DNA of 64,000 nt from Paraburkholderia sp. FT54 (GCF_031585635.1 NZ_CP134198.1:372001-436000); one strand, 5' to 3'; positions 49,792 through 58,660 are shown, counted from the stretch's first letter. Numbers and translations are program-made. The notes: generated by a model from the letters alone, not told the origin.

Positions 49792-50274
49792 TCAGACCGT
49801 CCAGGTGTGGATGATCAGCGCGTTGTCCTTGCGATGCAGAAGCTGGATGTCGAGCACGTCGAGCGGACTGATCGGACGAATGCCTTCGATCAGCGACGCT
49901 TCGCCATGCCCATACAGCGCCTGCAAGGCGAAGCGGCATGCATACACCTTGCCGCCTTCCTCCATGAACTTCATCAGTTGCTTGTTGAAGTTCAGATGAC
50001 CCGGAAACGCTTCGTCGCCGAGCGTCGGGAAACCGCGCTGCAGGCCAAGCGTCACGCCCGGGCCATAGAGCAGCACCGAGGTTTCGAAGCCCTTGCGTTG
50101 AAGACGCGTGGCTTGCAAAAGATTGACGAAGCCGATCGAGCCTTCGAACGCCACCGTATGAAACGTGACGAGCGCTTTTTCACCCGGCTCGGCCTTCACG
50201 TCCTCGAAGACTTTCTCTTCGTAGTCGACGAAGTAATCGCCCTTCTGATGCAGCGGTTTGTTGACAACTGGCAT
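49792..50274 (-). CDS. nitB: MSMEG_0572/Sll0783-family nitrogen starvation response protein
   Basis: 160 aa: [80 protein letters not shown]. This DsrE-like-sized protein always heads Nit1C operons and is strongly induced by nitrogen starvation in Synechocystis. Biochemical function unknown. It is the first gene of the operon; the sigma-54 promoter lies 50-75 bases upstream. Confidence 0.92.
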   Translation of the reverse strand: MPVVNKPLHQKGDYFVDYEEKVFEDVKAEPGEKALVTFHTVAFEGSIGFVNLLQATRLQRKGFETSVLLYGPGVTLGLQRGFPTLGDEAFPGHLNFNKQLMKFMEEGGKVYACRFALQALYGHGEASLIEGIRPISPLDVLDIQLLHRKDNALIIHTWTV

Positions 50275-50335
50275 GGCACTCTCCGATGTGATTTGCGTGA
50301 ACGGCGCCGCTTTACGTTTGCGCCGAGCCCACTAA

Positions 50336-50351
50336 TGCAACGGCCGTGCCA
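50336..50351 (-). promoter_or_regulatory. Sigma-54 promoter of the Nit1C operon
   Basis: On the minus strand the sequence is TGGCACG-GCCG-TTGCA, an exact match to the -24/-12 consensus TGGCACG-N4-TTGCW. Transcription would start near 50324, leaving a 50-base leader before nitB. This fits the known regulation of the homologous P. pseudoalcaligenes cluster by a sigma-54 activator (NitA), which is not coded in this window. Confidence 0.82.
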
Positions 50352-50424
50352 ATGATGGTCGCCACAAATGCGATCACTTGCCGATCAAATAGGCAATCAT
50401 TCGGGAGGTGTGCCGAAAAATTTT

Positions 50425-50440
50425 TGGCCCGAAGGTTGCA
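50425..50440 (+). promoter_or_regulatory. Second sigma-54-like promoter, facing the MocR gene
   Basis: TGGCCCG-AAGG-TTGCA on the plus strand matches the -24/-12 consensus at all key bases except one (C for A). It points to the MocR gene 230 bases downstream. Two divergent sigma-54-type elements in one 395-base gap suggest joint control by an enhancer-binding protein. Confidence 0.5.
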
Positions 50441-50484
50441 TACAGCGAGCCCCAGCCAATAATAGCGGCCGAGCAGGCGTCGAT

Positions 50485-50501
50485 CGCACCAGAAAGATGC
50501 A
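50485..50501. promoter_or_regulatory. NtrC-like enhancer half-palindrome
   Basis: CGCACC-AGAAA-GATGCA matches the NtrC pattern TGCACC-N5-GGTGCA at 10 of 12 positions. It lies about 160 bases upstream of the predicted nitB transcription start, a normal enhancer distance. Confidence 0.4.
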
Positions 50502-50567
50502 ATCAAGATGGTGTAAATGAACCGTTAAGGTGCGGTGATTCACCACAATGGACTCATCCGCCCCGTC

Positions 50568-50597
50568 CAATCAATCTGATCAATCCGATCAATCCGA
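50568..50597. repeat. Tandem GATCAATC repeats upstream of the MocR gene
   Basis: The stretch CAATCAATCT-GATCAATCC-GATCAATCC holds three near-copies of an 9-base unit. MocR regulators usually bind direct repeats near their own promoters, so this may be the MocR operator; it could also be simple slippage. Confidence 0.4.
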
Positions 50598-50669
50598 CTA
50601 CGTTATGCGATCGCTTTCCAATGGCGATTCGGACATACGTGACGTCTCTTCCAATAGTCTTCTCTTTCC

Positions 50670-52070
50670 ATGAACACCATGAGCAGCCCGACTCACCACT
50701 GGATCAAACGTCTTGCCGAAATCCGCAAACCGGCTTATCTCGCGATCCCGGATCTGATAGAAGAAGATCTCGCCGCCGGCCGCCTGCGCCCGCGCGACCG
50801 ACTTCCGGGCCTGCGCGATCTGGCCGACGAACTGGCACTGAACTACACCACCGTGGCGCGCGCCTATGCCGAGGCGAAAAAGCGCGGCCTGCTCGATTCG
50901 CGCGCCGGCAGCGGCACCTTCGTGCGCGGCCGCACCGCGACGCTGCCGCTAAGCGGTGGCGGCAGCATCGAAATGACGATGAACACGCCCCCCGAGCCTG
51001 CTGACTACGCCGCACACCTGCGCGAATCCGCCGCCCGTCTGATGGCGAATAGCGACCCGTACCAACTGTTGCGTTATCACGATTTCGGCGGCACGCCGGC
51101 CGACAAGGCGGCGGGCACGGAGTGGTTAAAGCGCCGCCTCGCTCATTGCTCGCCGGACAACGTACTGGTGTGTCCGGGCATTCATAGCGCGCTCGTCGCA
51201 CTCGTCTCGCAGCTGGCACGCCAGAGTGCAACAATCTGTCTCGATACGCTCGCCTATCCGGGCATCAAGGCCATCGCCGCGCAACTCGGCGTGCGTTTGC
51301 AAGCACTCGCGCGCGACGACGAGGGACCGCTCGCGCATGCGTTCGAAGCGCTCTGCAAGACCGACAAGCCTAGCGCGTTCTACTGCAATCCGACGCTGCA
51401 AAATCCGAGCACGCTGACGCTCACGAATAAAAGGCGCGAAGCGCTCGCCGACGTCGCGTTGCGCTACAGCGTGCCGATCATCGAGGATGACGCCTATGCG
51501 ATGTTGCCGCAGCTAGCGCCGGACACGCTGGCGAGTTTCGCGCCTGAGCTGACTTACTACATAACGGGAATGTCGAAAAATCTGGGTGCCGGGTTGCGCG
51601 TCGCGTATCTGCACGCGCCGACTCCGCGTCAGGCGCAGCGCCTGGCAGGCGCACTGCGCGCGACCACCGTGATGGCGAGTCCATTTACGGTGTCGCTCGC
51701 CACGCAGTGGGTTGCCGACGGCACGGCGCAAGAGATGCTCAGCGCGATTCGCAGCGAGTCGAAAGCGCGCCAGGCGATTGCCGCTCGCGTGCTCGGCGCG
51801 TCGTCCTATGACGCGCATCCAGACGGCTTTCATCTGTGGCTGCCGATTCCCCGCGAAGGCGGCTGGAGTGCTTCGGAACTGGCGCTGCAGTTGCGTAGTC
51901 AAGGCATTGCCGCTGTCGCCGCCGCAGCGTTCTCGACCGACGGCAATCCGCCTAACGCGCTGCGCGTATGCCTGGGAGGCTCGAAGAATCGGATCGAATG
52001 CGAGCGGGCGCTGCGCGGAATCGCCGACACGCTCGAGCAACCGCATCTGCTGCATTCGCCAGTGATGTGA
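50670..52070 (+). CDS. MocR-type regulator (GntR HTH fused to class I aminotransferase)
   Basis: 466 aa. The GntR winged helix is at about 28-85: IEEDLAAGRLRPRDRLPGLR, DLADELALNYTTVARAYAEA, KKRGLLDSRAGSGTFVRG. The aminotransferase-like part has VLVCPGIHSALVALVSQLAR, FYCNPTLQNPSTLTLTNKRR, PIIEDDAYAMLP and the PLP lysine in ITGMSKNLGAGLRVAYLHAP. All usual PLP contacts are present. MocR proteins sense an amine or PLP-linked ligand and control neighbouring genes; divergent placement suggests it controls the nit operon, itself, or both. Confidence 0.92.
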   Translation: MNTMSSPTHHWIKRLAEIRKPAYLAIPDLIEEDLAAGRLRPRDRLPGLRDLADELALNYTTVARAYAEAKKRGLLDSRAGSGTFVRGRTATLPLSGGGSIEMTMNTPPEPADYAAHLRESAARLMANSDPYQLLRYHDFGGTPADKAAGTEWLKRRLAHCSPDNVLVCPGIHSALVALVSQLARQSATICLDTLAYPGIKAIAAQLGVRLQALARDDEGPLAHAFEALCKTDKPSAFYCNPTLQNPSTLTLTNKRREALADVALRYSVPIIEDDAYAMLPQLAPDTLASFAPELTYYITGMSKNLGAGLRVAYLHAPTPRQAQRLAGALRATTVMASPFTVSLATQWVADGTAQEMLSAIRSESKARQAIAARVLGASSYDAHPDGFHLWLPIPREGGWSASELALQLRSQGIAAVAAAAFSTDGNPPNALRVCLGGSKNRIECERALRGIADTLEQPHLLHSPVM

Positions 52071-52770
52071 AGTAATCTGGTTGGCGCTGATACGATCAGA
52101 TGGCGCGAATTGAAACACCCAGGACCGGACTCGTCTGGGTCGATGCGCTGTCGGTCGACCCGCGGTAACGTATGGCGTAAGATGACTCCCCCAATCCGTT
52201 TACCGACGCGCCTTTGTCATTGTCCGGATGTGGACAAGCCCAGTTTCTCAGAGCGCATTCGCCGAAGATTGGCGTTCGAACGTCCGTTACAGCAAACTAT
52301 CACGCGCTCGCGGGCGTTCAGTAAAGGACGGCCACGGCTCGAAAAGTTGCCCGTTCGTGAATTCCGAAAGCGGCCGCTCGCGACGACCGTAGTTGATCGA
52401 ACGCGAACGGCGGGTATGGCCGATGGTCTGCCGGACGAACCGGAAAATGGAACGGCCGTTGTACCTTGCGGATTCAACCGGTCGATGCAACACAATAGAA
52501 GCTGTATGAACAGCCAGAGGTGCCGTTCGATCACATATGCAATTGCATCCGGCGGCACGCGGCCACAACCTGTCGTTCAGCGAGCGGGCGAACCTGCCGT
52601 TGGAACGGCTGCATTACTCCGTTACCTGACCGACGAGCTACGCGCACAATTCGGCCACACCGGACATTCTGGTCGACGCGCAACCCGCCACTCGTGGAAG
52701 TCCGCTTTCCTATTTAGACTCCAGTCGGCTAGCTTCACGCACGATGCGCCGTTTCCCGCGACGGTATACA
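52071..52770. other. Intergenic stretch without a supported gene
   Basis: About 700 bases after the MocR gene. Repetitive AACGGCCG/CGGCCGTT-like words (for example near 52372, 52405 and 52453) are typical intergenic filler of Burkholderia genomes. The open frames here have no motif, no ribosome binding site and unusual composition. Confidence 0.45.
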
Positions 52771-52842
52771 AACCACAAATAGCGTGAATTTCAGAAGGGT
52801 AATGAACCGGTCAGTGTCCGGTCAACTCTCTCGCCTATCATC
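52771..52842 (+). promoter_or_regulatory. Duplicated promoter, P450 copy
   Basis: A 72-base segment about 85% identical to 55031-55103. It holds direct repeats CCGGTCA (52807-52813 and 52818-52824) spaced by 11 bases and, 11 bases further, TATCAT (52836-52841) as a -10 box. There is no good -35, so an activator bound to the repeats probably replaces it. The P450 start lies 160 bases downstream. Confidence 0.65.
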
Positions 52843-53002
52843 GCACTGTGTGCCGAGGCTATCAGCTCAGTTGCCTTTCCCCGTGGCCAAAAGGATGCAG
52901 CCCGGTTTGCCAAGCTTTCAATTGGTGACGAACTCGGACCTATCGAAGCGCACACGCCCGTTGCGGCATCGAGTGAACCCGTCATCCATCCAGGCTTATC
53001 GC

Positions 53003-54205
53003 ATGAAATTCACTGATCTGTCATCCGCCGACTTCTATAGAGACCCGTATCCCCTGTATCAGCGCCTCAGGGACGAAGGCCGTCTCGTTCCGATCGCGCC
53101 CAATACGTTCATCACGGGGCACTACGACATCATTCACGCACTGCTGGTCGACCGCAAAATGGGAAAGGGCTATCTGGACACCGTCCGGGTCCGGTATGGG
53201 GAAGAAGCTGTCCATCAACCGGCATTTCAGGCCATGTCGCGGATGTTCCTGATGATGAATCCTCCCGCACATACGCGGCTGCGCGCCCTGCTGATGAAGG
53301 CGTTCAATGGGAGGCAGATCGACTTGCTGCGCGAGGTTACGCAGGCGGTCGCCGATGAGCTAATTGACGCGCTGCCCGTGGACCGGCCGTTCGACCTGGT
53401 GTCTAACTTCTCGGTTCCGATGCCGATCAGGATGATCTGCCGGCTGATGGATGTGCGCATCGATGATGCGTCGTTGCTCAGTGCCCACGTCGGTGAACTG
53501 GTGCAGTCGCTCGAGATCGCGCCGCTGAATGCGGAGCGGCTCGCCAGCGCAAACGCGGCGGCCCGCGAACTGGAAGCCTATTTCAAGGACGTCATCGAGA
53601 AGCGTCGGAGAAAGCCCGGAACCGATCTCATTTCGACGTTGCTGTCGGTGAACGACGACGGCGACGCCTTCAGTGAGGACGAAATCATTTCGAACGTGAT
53701 CCTGCTGTTCTTTGCCGGTCACGAGACGACGTCGAACATGATCGGCAATGCGCTGATCAGCCTGCATCGGCACCCCGACCAGCTCGACAAGCTGAGAACT
53801 CATCAGGAACTGCTGCCGCAAGCGGTCAGCGAATGCATGCGCCATGACACCTCGGTGCAATTCGTGGGGCGGGTGGCGCTCGAGGAGACGCAAGTCGATG
53901 GCGTCACGTTGCCCAAGGGCACGATCGTTTTAATTTTGCTCGGCGCCGCGAACCGCGACCCGGCGTACTTCGATAAGCCAGACGAATTGATCATCGAGCG
54001 GCCGGAAAACACGAATCGGTCGATCAGTTTCAGCGGTGGCATTCACTATTGCCTCGGCGCCCGTCTTGCAACGCTCCAGCTTGAAATCGCGTTGGAAACG
54101 TTGTTGAAGCGGATGCCGAACCTGTGCCTGACGAACCTCCATGATCTGCAATGGCATTCGCGCAATACGCTGCGGGGCGTGACGTCGCTGATCGCGACGC
54201 ATTGA
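53003..54205 (+). CDS. Cytochrome P450 (bacterial, CYP107-like)
   Basis: 400 aa from the ATG at 53003, the usual length of soluble bacterial P450s; the frame is open to 52784 but this extra part covers the promoter repeat. Motifs: I-helix LLFFAGHETTSNM (A-G-x-E-T), K-helix E-x-x-R in SECMRHD, and the heme loop SFSGGIHYCLGARLAT with the Cys ligand. It needs a ferredoxin and reductase, none of which is adjacent. The substrate is unknown; a shared promoter with the SDR at 55212 suggests that both act in one pathway. Confidence 0.93.
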   Translation: MKFTDLSSADFYRDPYPLYQRLRDEGRLVPIAPNTFITGHYDIIHALLVDRKMGKGYLDTVRVRYGEEAVHQPAFQAMSRMFLMMNPPAHTRLRALLMKAFNGRQIDLLREVTQAVADELIDALPVDRPFDLVSNFSVPMPIRMICRLMDVRIDDASLLSAHVGELVQSLEIAPLNAERLASANAAARELEAYFKDVIEKRRRKPGTDLISTLLSVNDDGDAFSEDEIISNVILLFFAGHETTSNMIGNALISLHRHPDQLDKLRTHQELLPQAVSECMRHDTSVQFVGRVALEETQVDGVTLPKGTIVLILLGAANRDPAYFDKPDELIIERPENTNRSISFSGGIHYCLGARLATLQLEIALETLLKRMPNLCLTNLHDLQWHSRNTLRGVTSLIATH

Positions 54206-54620
54206 CCTAGACGGACAGCGCTGCGTACGCTTGCTACGCGGCGCAGCCGTCAACGCGCTGGCGCCAGCGGCGGGGTGTATCTCGAAACCCGGAAATCTGG
54301 CAGTGACGGATACGTCGCTCGGGCTCGACAACGGGTAGGGAGTCCAAGCAACTGATGCACGTTCAGCGACAGCTGGCCATCGAAACCCAAGGTACGTCTT
54401 AAACGCGCAGATACTCGCAAAACGATTTCGAGCACCTGGAACTTGCGTCCACGAGCGACGAGTACATTCGTCGCAAGTTGTTCGCGGCGTCTGCAGCATG
54501 CAGGATTGAGCGATGCAATGACACTGAAGCACGCCGGTGCGCAACGGGGGCTGCCGTTGGCGATTCCCGCGTTGTGGGGAGCTCGCCTTTGGTTTGTGGC
54601 TCGAATACGCGGAGTCGATC
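54206..54620. other. Gap after the P450 gene, no gene seen
   Basis: About 400 bases without a supported gene. It includes GGCGCCAGCGGCG-type words but no terminator with a T-run. Confidence 0.35.
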
Positions 54621-54890
54621 ATGGTACCCATCGTGCTCGATGGCCCTGCGCAGCAACGTATTATTGATCAGCTTCTCCGGTTCGATCTAGATGCGGACAA
54701 TGTTGGCGTCGCCAAGAACGCCTTTCTCGCCAACATGAGCCACGAGTTGCGGCACGCCGCTCAACGGTATCCTGGGCTACGCGCAGATTCTGCGGCACGA
54801 CGCGACGCTGGGCCCACGCCAACGCGAGGGTCTGGCTGTAATCCAGCATAGCGGCGAGCAGTTGATCTCGAAACACTGCATCACCTGACT
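54621..54890 (+). pseudogene. Histidine kinase fragment (HisKA)
   Basis: The frame open at 54537 reads VGVAKNAFLANMSHELR, the H-box of a sensor histidine kinase, then is broken by one extra G at about 54751. The next frame goes on as TPLNGILGYAQILRHDATLG, then PRQREGLAVIQHSGEQLIS, before a stop. No PAS, ATPase or receiver part is left. It is a decayed piece of a hybrid kinase gene and cannot function. Confidence 0.75.
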
Positions 54891-55030
54891 CGATTGGGCA
54901 CGTCATTAGCCGACGGTAAGCAGCCGTGCCAGCGAACATGTGGCCCGCACAGCGCTGCGAGCGCGCCGATGCGTCCCACGAAGGTTCGCACTGCTGGACG
55001 CGACAGGCAGCCAGGGGTCTGCAATGCGTG

Positions 55031-55103
55031 AACCATAAATAGCTTGAATTTCAGAATGGTAATAAACCGGTCAGGGCCCGGTCACCCCGCCCACCTATCA
55101 TCG
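55031..55103 (+). promoter_or_regulatory. Duplicated promoter, SDR copy
   Basis: Second copy of the 72-base segment. CCGGTCA repeats lie at 55067-55073 and 55078-55084 and TATCAT at 55096-55101, with the same 11-base spacings as upstream of the P450 gene. It lies 110 bases before the SDR start. Confidence 0.65.
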
Positions 55104-55211
55104 GAGTATGACGTTGATCTAATTCCAAACGAAGCGACCAATGCCCAATAGTAGGAAACCTGCGGCGGCCTCTTTTCTGTCAGACCACTGACGCACTACA
55201 AGGATACGACT

Positions 55212-55982
55212 ATGAAACTCGCCGGCAACACGATCTTTATCACGGGAGGCGGTTCGGGCATCGGCCGCGGGCTTGCCGAGGCGCTGCACAGGCTCGGCAA
55301 CAAGGTTATCATTGCCGGCCGCAGGCGCGGCCATCTCGACGAGGTGATTGCGGCGAACCCCGGGATGGCTGCGATCGAGCTCGACATTACCGACGCGGCC
55401 AGCATCGACCAGGTAGCGGCGCAGTTGATCGTGGACTACCCCGAACTCAACGTCCTGATCAATAACGCGGGCATCATGCAGCCGGACCAGGTGGGCGGCC
55501 GGATTGACGACGCGCTGATGGTGTCCACCATCACGACCAACCTCATGGGGCCAATCCGCATGACGTCAGCGCTAATCGATCACCTCAAGACGCAGAATGA
55601 CGCTGTCGTCGCCTATACGAGCTCGGTGCTTGCTTTCGTGCCGTTGGCCGCGACCGCGGTGTACTCGTCGACCAAGGCGGCAATCCATTCGTACGTCCTC
55701 TCGCAGCGCTTGATGTTGCGGGACACGAAGGTTCGCGTCCTCGAGATTGCACCGCCTTGGGTGCGCACGGACCTCATCAACAGCCGCGAAGCCGAACTGG
55801 CGATGCCGCTTGACGCGTTCATCGCCGAAACGATCGCCGTCCTCGGTACCGATGCGGATGAGATTCTGGTTGAAGGTGCCAAGCCGCTGCGCGCGAACCC
55901 CGGCCCCGGCGAACACAGTCTCGTCAATGGCTTTAATGCGCTCATGACGGAAGCCCATGGCGAGATCCTCGACTCCATGTAA
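55212..55982 (+). CDS. Short-chain dehydrogenase/reductase (DltE-like)
   Basis: 256 aa. The cofactor loop is TGGGSGIGRGLAEAL (about 11-25, T-G-x3-G-x-G), followed by GRRRGHLDEV, which favours NADP(H); the structural NNAG is in VLINNAGIMQP (about 84-94); catalytic Ser in YTSSVLAFVP, Tyr and Lys in YSSTKAAIHSY (Y-x3-K). The C-terminal extension with PPWVRTDLI and ALMTEAHGEILDSM is of the DltE type. It reduces or oxidises a carbonyl/alcohol; the substrate is unknown. AGGATACGACT precedes the ATG. Confidence 0.92.
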   Translation: MKLAGNTIFITGGGSGIGRGLAEALHRLGNKVIIAGRRRGHLDEVIAANPGMAAIELDITDAASIDQVAAQLIVDYPELNVLINNAGIMQPDQVGGRIDDALMVSTITTNLMGPIRMTSALIDHLKTQNDAVVAYTSSVLAFVPLAATAVYSSTKAAIHSYVLSQRLMLRDTKVRVLEIAPPWVRTDLINSREAELAMPLDAFIAETIAVLGTDADEILVEGAKPLRANPGPGEHSLVNGFNALMTEAHGEILDSM

Positions 55983-55984
55983 TG

Positions 55985-56160
55985 GGAGAGGCGCCTGCCC
56001 AGTACTGACAAGACGTCAAACACGCTGTAGACGGGCCCACACGCGAACCGGTGGGCCACGCCGATCGCCATGACGCGGTTCAGCCATTCGTACTTTCCGG
56101 CGGGCGCTTCGAACATCGGGTTGATCCGGAAGTAGGAGCTTGCCGTGTCGCTTCCTCGCC
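55985..56160 (-). pseudogene. DUF3237 C-terminal remnant
   Basis: On the minus strand, FRINPMFEAPAGKYEWLNRV followed by MAIGVAHRFACGPVYSVFDV reproduces the end of DUF3237 proteins (x-F-E-x-x-x-x-Y-x-W-L-N-x-x-x-x-x-G). Upstream sequence (TARGPARASRRADP in another frame) does not continue the domain. Only the last third of the family survives. Confidence 0.65.
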
Positions 56161-56893
56161 CCTGTTCTAGCTAGTCGCTGTACGGGATCAGCGCGCCGCG
56201 ACGCCCTCGCTGGGCCGCGGGCCGTTGTCAGATATTCATTCGTTAGCGGACATAGCAGCGCTCGTGTAGATCGACTCTTACGGGGGTCGTTCACTGCCAT
56301 TACTTGACGGTTAAAGCTGCCGTTCGCCCAAACTGCTCATCCGTCGTCAGATGAACGACCTATAGCGGCCGTTGCCTTGAGCGAATGGCCGTTGGAATTT
56401 CGACAACGGCCATTGATGTCGACGCGCTCCGAATGACGGCAAGGGGTCGACTTCTGCCGGACGAAGCCCGTCCAGGGCAGATAAGCTTCTCGACCCAGCG
56501 TCGGGCCGGGTTCGGCCACGAGCGGTCCTTCGCAGTCAGCTGGCGAACGTCTGCCGATGAGCGATGAGTTGCCATTTGACGAAGCGACGGCGACCGACGA
56601 TTTGTCGGACGAGCCAGCTTCATTTTCAAGCGCTGTTTCGGCAGTGGGAGGCTTGGAGAATTCCCGGCGCGATTCATCGATCAGTTAAATCGAGTAACAC
56701 CTGTAATCCAGCATGAAACCTTCTTCTCCATGACTCGGACTAGACTGGTCTGGTCTGACCTTTTCCCCAGTAGCGCTTTGTATTTCTCCCCGCTTGCCCG
56801 GCGCCCCCCAACGTTGGTTCAATTTTTTGAGCCAGCGTACCCAGCGGTAAAACGGCTGCCCGCTGCAAGCGGTTGCGAACCGCACGTATATTG
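56161..56893. other. Gap with Burkholderia-type intergenic repeats; no gene seen
   Basis: About 730 bases. AACGGCCATTG/CGGCCGTT words near 56365-56415 and GAACGACC near 56352 are intergenic repeats; no protein motif was found on either strand. Confidence 0.4.
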
Positions 56894-56906
56894 AAGGAGA
56901 CGCAAG

Positions 56907-57278
56907 TTGAAAGCACGTCCGACAGCCCGTAGTGCCGGTGCGCTCATGCACACTATTGCCGTGAGTGCGGCGGTGGGCGCAGCCATGATGTCGATCGGAC
57001 CGACGGCTTTTGCGCAAGCCAGTTCACCCGTTAGTAGCAGTGTGTTCGTCCACCGGTCGTTCGACACGGGCAATAGCGCGGTCAATGAAAACTTTCAGTA
57101 CATCGCGCATCCGCCAATGCACCCGGTGGCGGCGAGCGAGCCCACCGTGGCACGCGGTGCGCACCGAGGCCGTCGCGGGCAAACGGGAACAACGGGCAGT
57201 GGCACGAACGACGCAGGGGCAGCTCCGCTACCGCAGATGCCGACGGACGCATCATCCAACGCGTCGGTGTCGCAATAG
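56907..57278 (+). CDS. Small exported protein of unknown function
   Basis: 123 aa beginning at TTG (56907) with AAGGAG seven bases upstream. A Sec signal peptide covers residues 1-37 (LMHTIAVSAAVGAAMMSIGP, then TAFAQA with an AFA-QA cleavage site). The mature part of about 87 residues is Ser/Gly/Thr-rich, with a conserved-looking SVFVHRSFDTGNSAVNENFQ. No known domain. It would be periplasmic. Confidence 0.6.
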   Translation: MKARPTARSAGALMHTIAVSAAVGAAMMSIGPTAFAQASSPVSSSVFVHRSFDTGNSAVNENFQYIAHPPMHPVAASEPTVARGAHRGRRGQTGTTGSGTNDAGAAPLPQMPTDASSNASVSQ

Positions 57279-57511
57279 CGCCTTTTCATCAGATCAGGCC
57301 GGGCACCGTGCCTGGCGATCGATCGTGGGCTATTCTCGAGTGAGATACCCGATGATGAAGAGGTGGCTGAGGGGCGACTGCGAATGTTTGCCGTCCATCG
57401 GGGTTGTGGGCTCGACGACGCATTGTCCTCAGAAGAGTCGCCCTCGCGGCGGGCAGAGAGCGGGGCATTGGCGCTGTTATCGTGAATCGCTCGCGCCGGC
57501 GTCGGCCCGAG

Positions 57512-57646
57512 CTAACCGTCCCACTCTTTCATCCGACGCTCAAGCTCGGCAATATCCTTCGAAGCTGCGAGGTATTCATCACAGCGGGTCCGCTGGGTAT
57601 TCCGCAGCCAGCGGTCGAGGCGTTCTAATAGGAGAGTGAAAAGCAT
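57512..57646 (-). CDS. DUF3563 microprotein
   Basis: 44 aa, too short for usual gene finders: MLFTLLLERLDRWLRNTQRT, then RCDEYLAASKDIAELERRMK and EWDG. The pattern (hydrophobic start, R-W, D-E-Y-L-A-x-S-x-D, L-E-R-R-M-x-x-x-D) is that of DUF3563, a family of about 45-60 aa seen in Burkholderiaceae. Function unknown. The ATG is at 57646; a clear ribosome binding site is not visible. Its presence supports the taxonomic guess. Confidence 0.7.
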   Translation of the reverse strand: MLFTLLLERLDRWLRNTQRTRCDEYLAASKDIAELERRMKEWDG

Positions 57647-57730
57647 ACGTATACCCGGTTCGATTGAAGGTTATCTACGACGTTGCGATGGCGCGAGTCC
57701 GAACGGCCGTTCACGTTCGACCTGAGCCGC

Positions 57731-58483
57731 TCAAGCACTGGTGCCCCCGTCGACCTTCAGACTGGTGCCCGTTATGAATGCCGCATCGGGGCTTGCCAGC
57801 CAGGCGACAAGTCCTGCAATATCGTCGCCTGATCCATACCGGCCCAGTGCAATGGAGCCCCGGATCTGGTCGGCCATCGGACCGTTGGCCGGGTTCATCT
57901 CCGTATCGATCCGTCCGGGCTGGACGTTATTGATCGTAATTTCCCGACTGCCAAGATCCCTTGCCAGCGCACGCGTCATGCTGGTTACCGCACCTTTCGT
58001 CGCGGCATAGACGGACACGCCCGGAATCGGCATGTAGTCGCTGCTGATGCTGCCGATATTGATGATCCTCCCGCCTCTTGCCATGAAGCGGAGCGATTCC
58101 TGAATGGCAACAAGCAGGCTCCTGACGTTGATGGCCAGCATCCGGTCGATATCTTCCAGTGGGAAGTCGTCGATCAGGCCGCGGCGGAACATTGCGGCGT
58201 TGTTCACGAGAATATCCAGTCCCCCGAAGCGTTTCGAGGTCGATCCGACCGCGGCTTTTACCGCTTCCGCGTCGGCGCAATCCGCGCGAATTGCCACGCC
58301 ACGCCCCCCGGCGCGTTCGATGTCCTCGATGACGCGATCCGCGTCGGCACTCGAGTTCGAATAGGTTATCGACACGGCCGCGCCATCGCTTGCGAGCCGT
58401 CTTGCGATGGCCGCGCCTATCCCGCGAGAGCCCCCGGTCACGAGCGCCACTTTGCTAGCCAGTTGTCCATTAGAAAAAGTCAC
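57731..58483 (-). CDS. SDR, 3-oxoacyl-ACP reductase (FabG)-like
   Basis: 250 aa from the GTG at 58483 with AAAGGAGC four bases upstream; an ATG seven codons earlier overlaps that site. Motifs: VTGGSRGIGAAIARRL (T-G-x3-G-I-G), NNAAMFRRG, Ser in INIGSISSDYMP, Y-x3-K in VSVYAATKGAVTSM, and the C-terminal GTSLKVDGGTSA typical of FabG-type reductases. It is divergent from the Lrp-type regulator at 58737 and is probably its target. Confidence 0.93.
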   Translation of the reverse strand: MTFSNGQLASKVALVTGGSRGIGAAIARRLASDGAAVSITYSNSSADADRVIEDIERAGGRGVAIRADCADAEAVKAAVGSTSKRFGGLDILVNNAAMFRRGLIDDFPLEDIDRMLAINVRSLLVAIQESLRFMARGGRIINIGSISSDYMPIPGVSVYAATKGAVTSMTRALARDLGSREITINNVQPGRIDTEMNPANGPMADQIRGSIALGRYGSGDDIAGLVAWLASPDAAFITGTSLKVDGGTSA

Positions 58484-58660
58484 GTTTGCTCCTTTCAATT
58501 GCATTCTCTGCTCGTTTCAGATTGGCCGCGCTTGCCTCGTATATAAGCAGGCGGGAAGCATGTGCGAGCGCCGCGATACCGAACCCGGCAACGCTGCGCT
58601 GCTGCGACAGGACACGACTGTCGTGTGAGAAATTTTAGGTAGTCTGCGCCGATCGTACGT

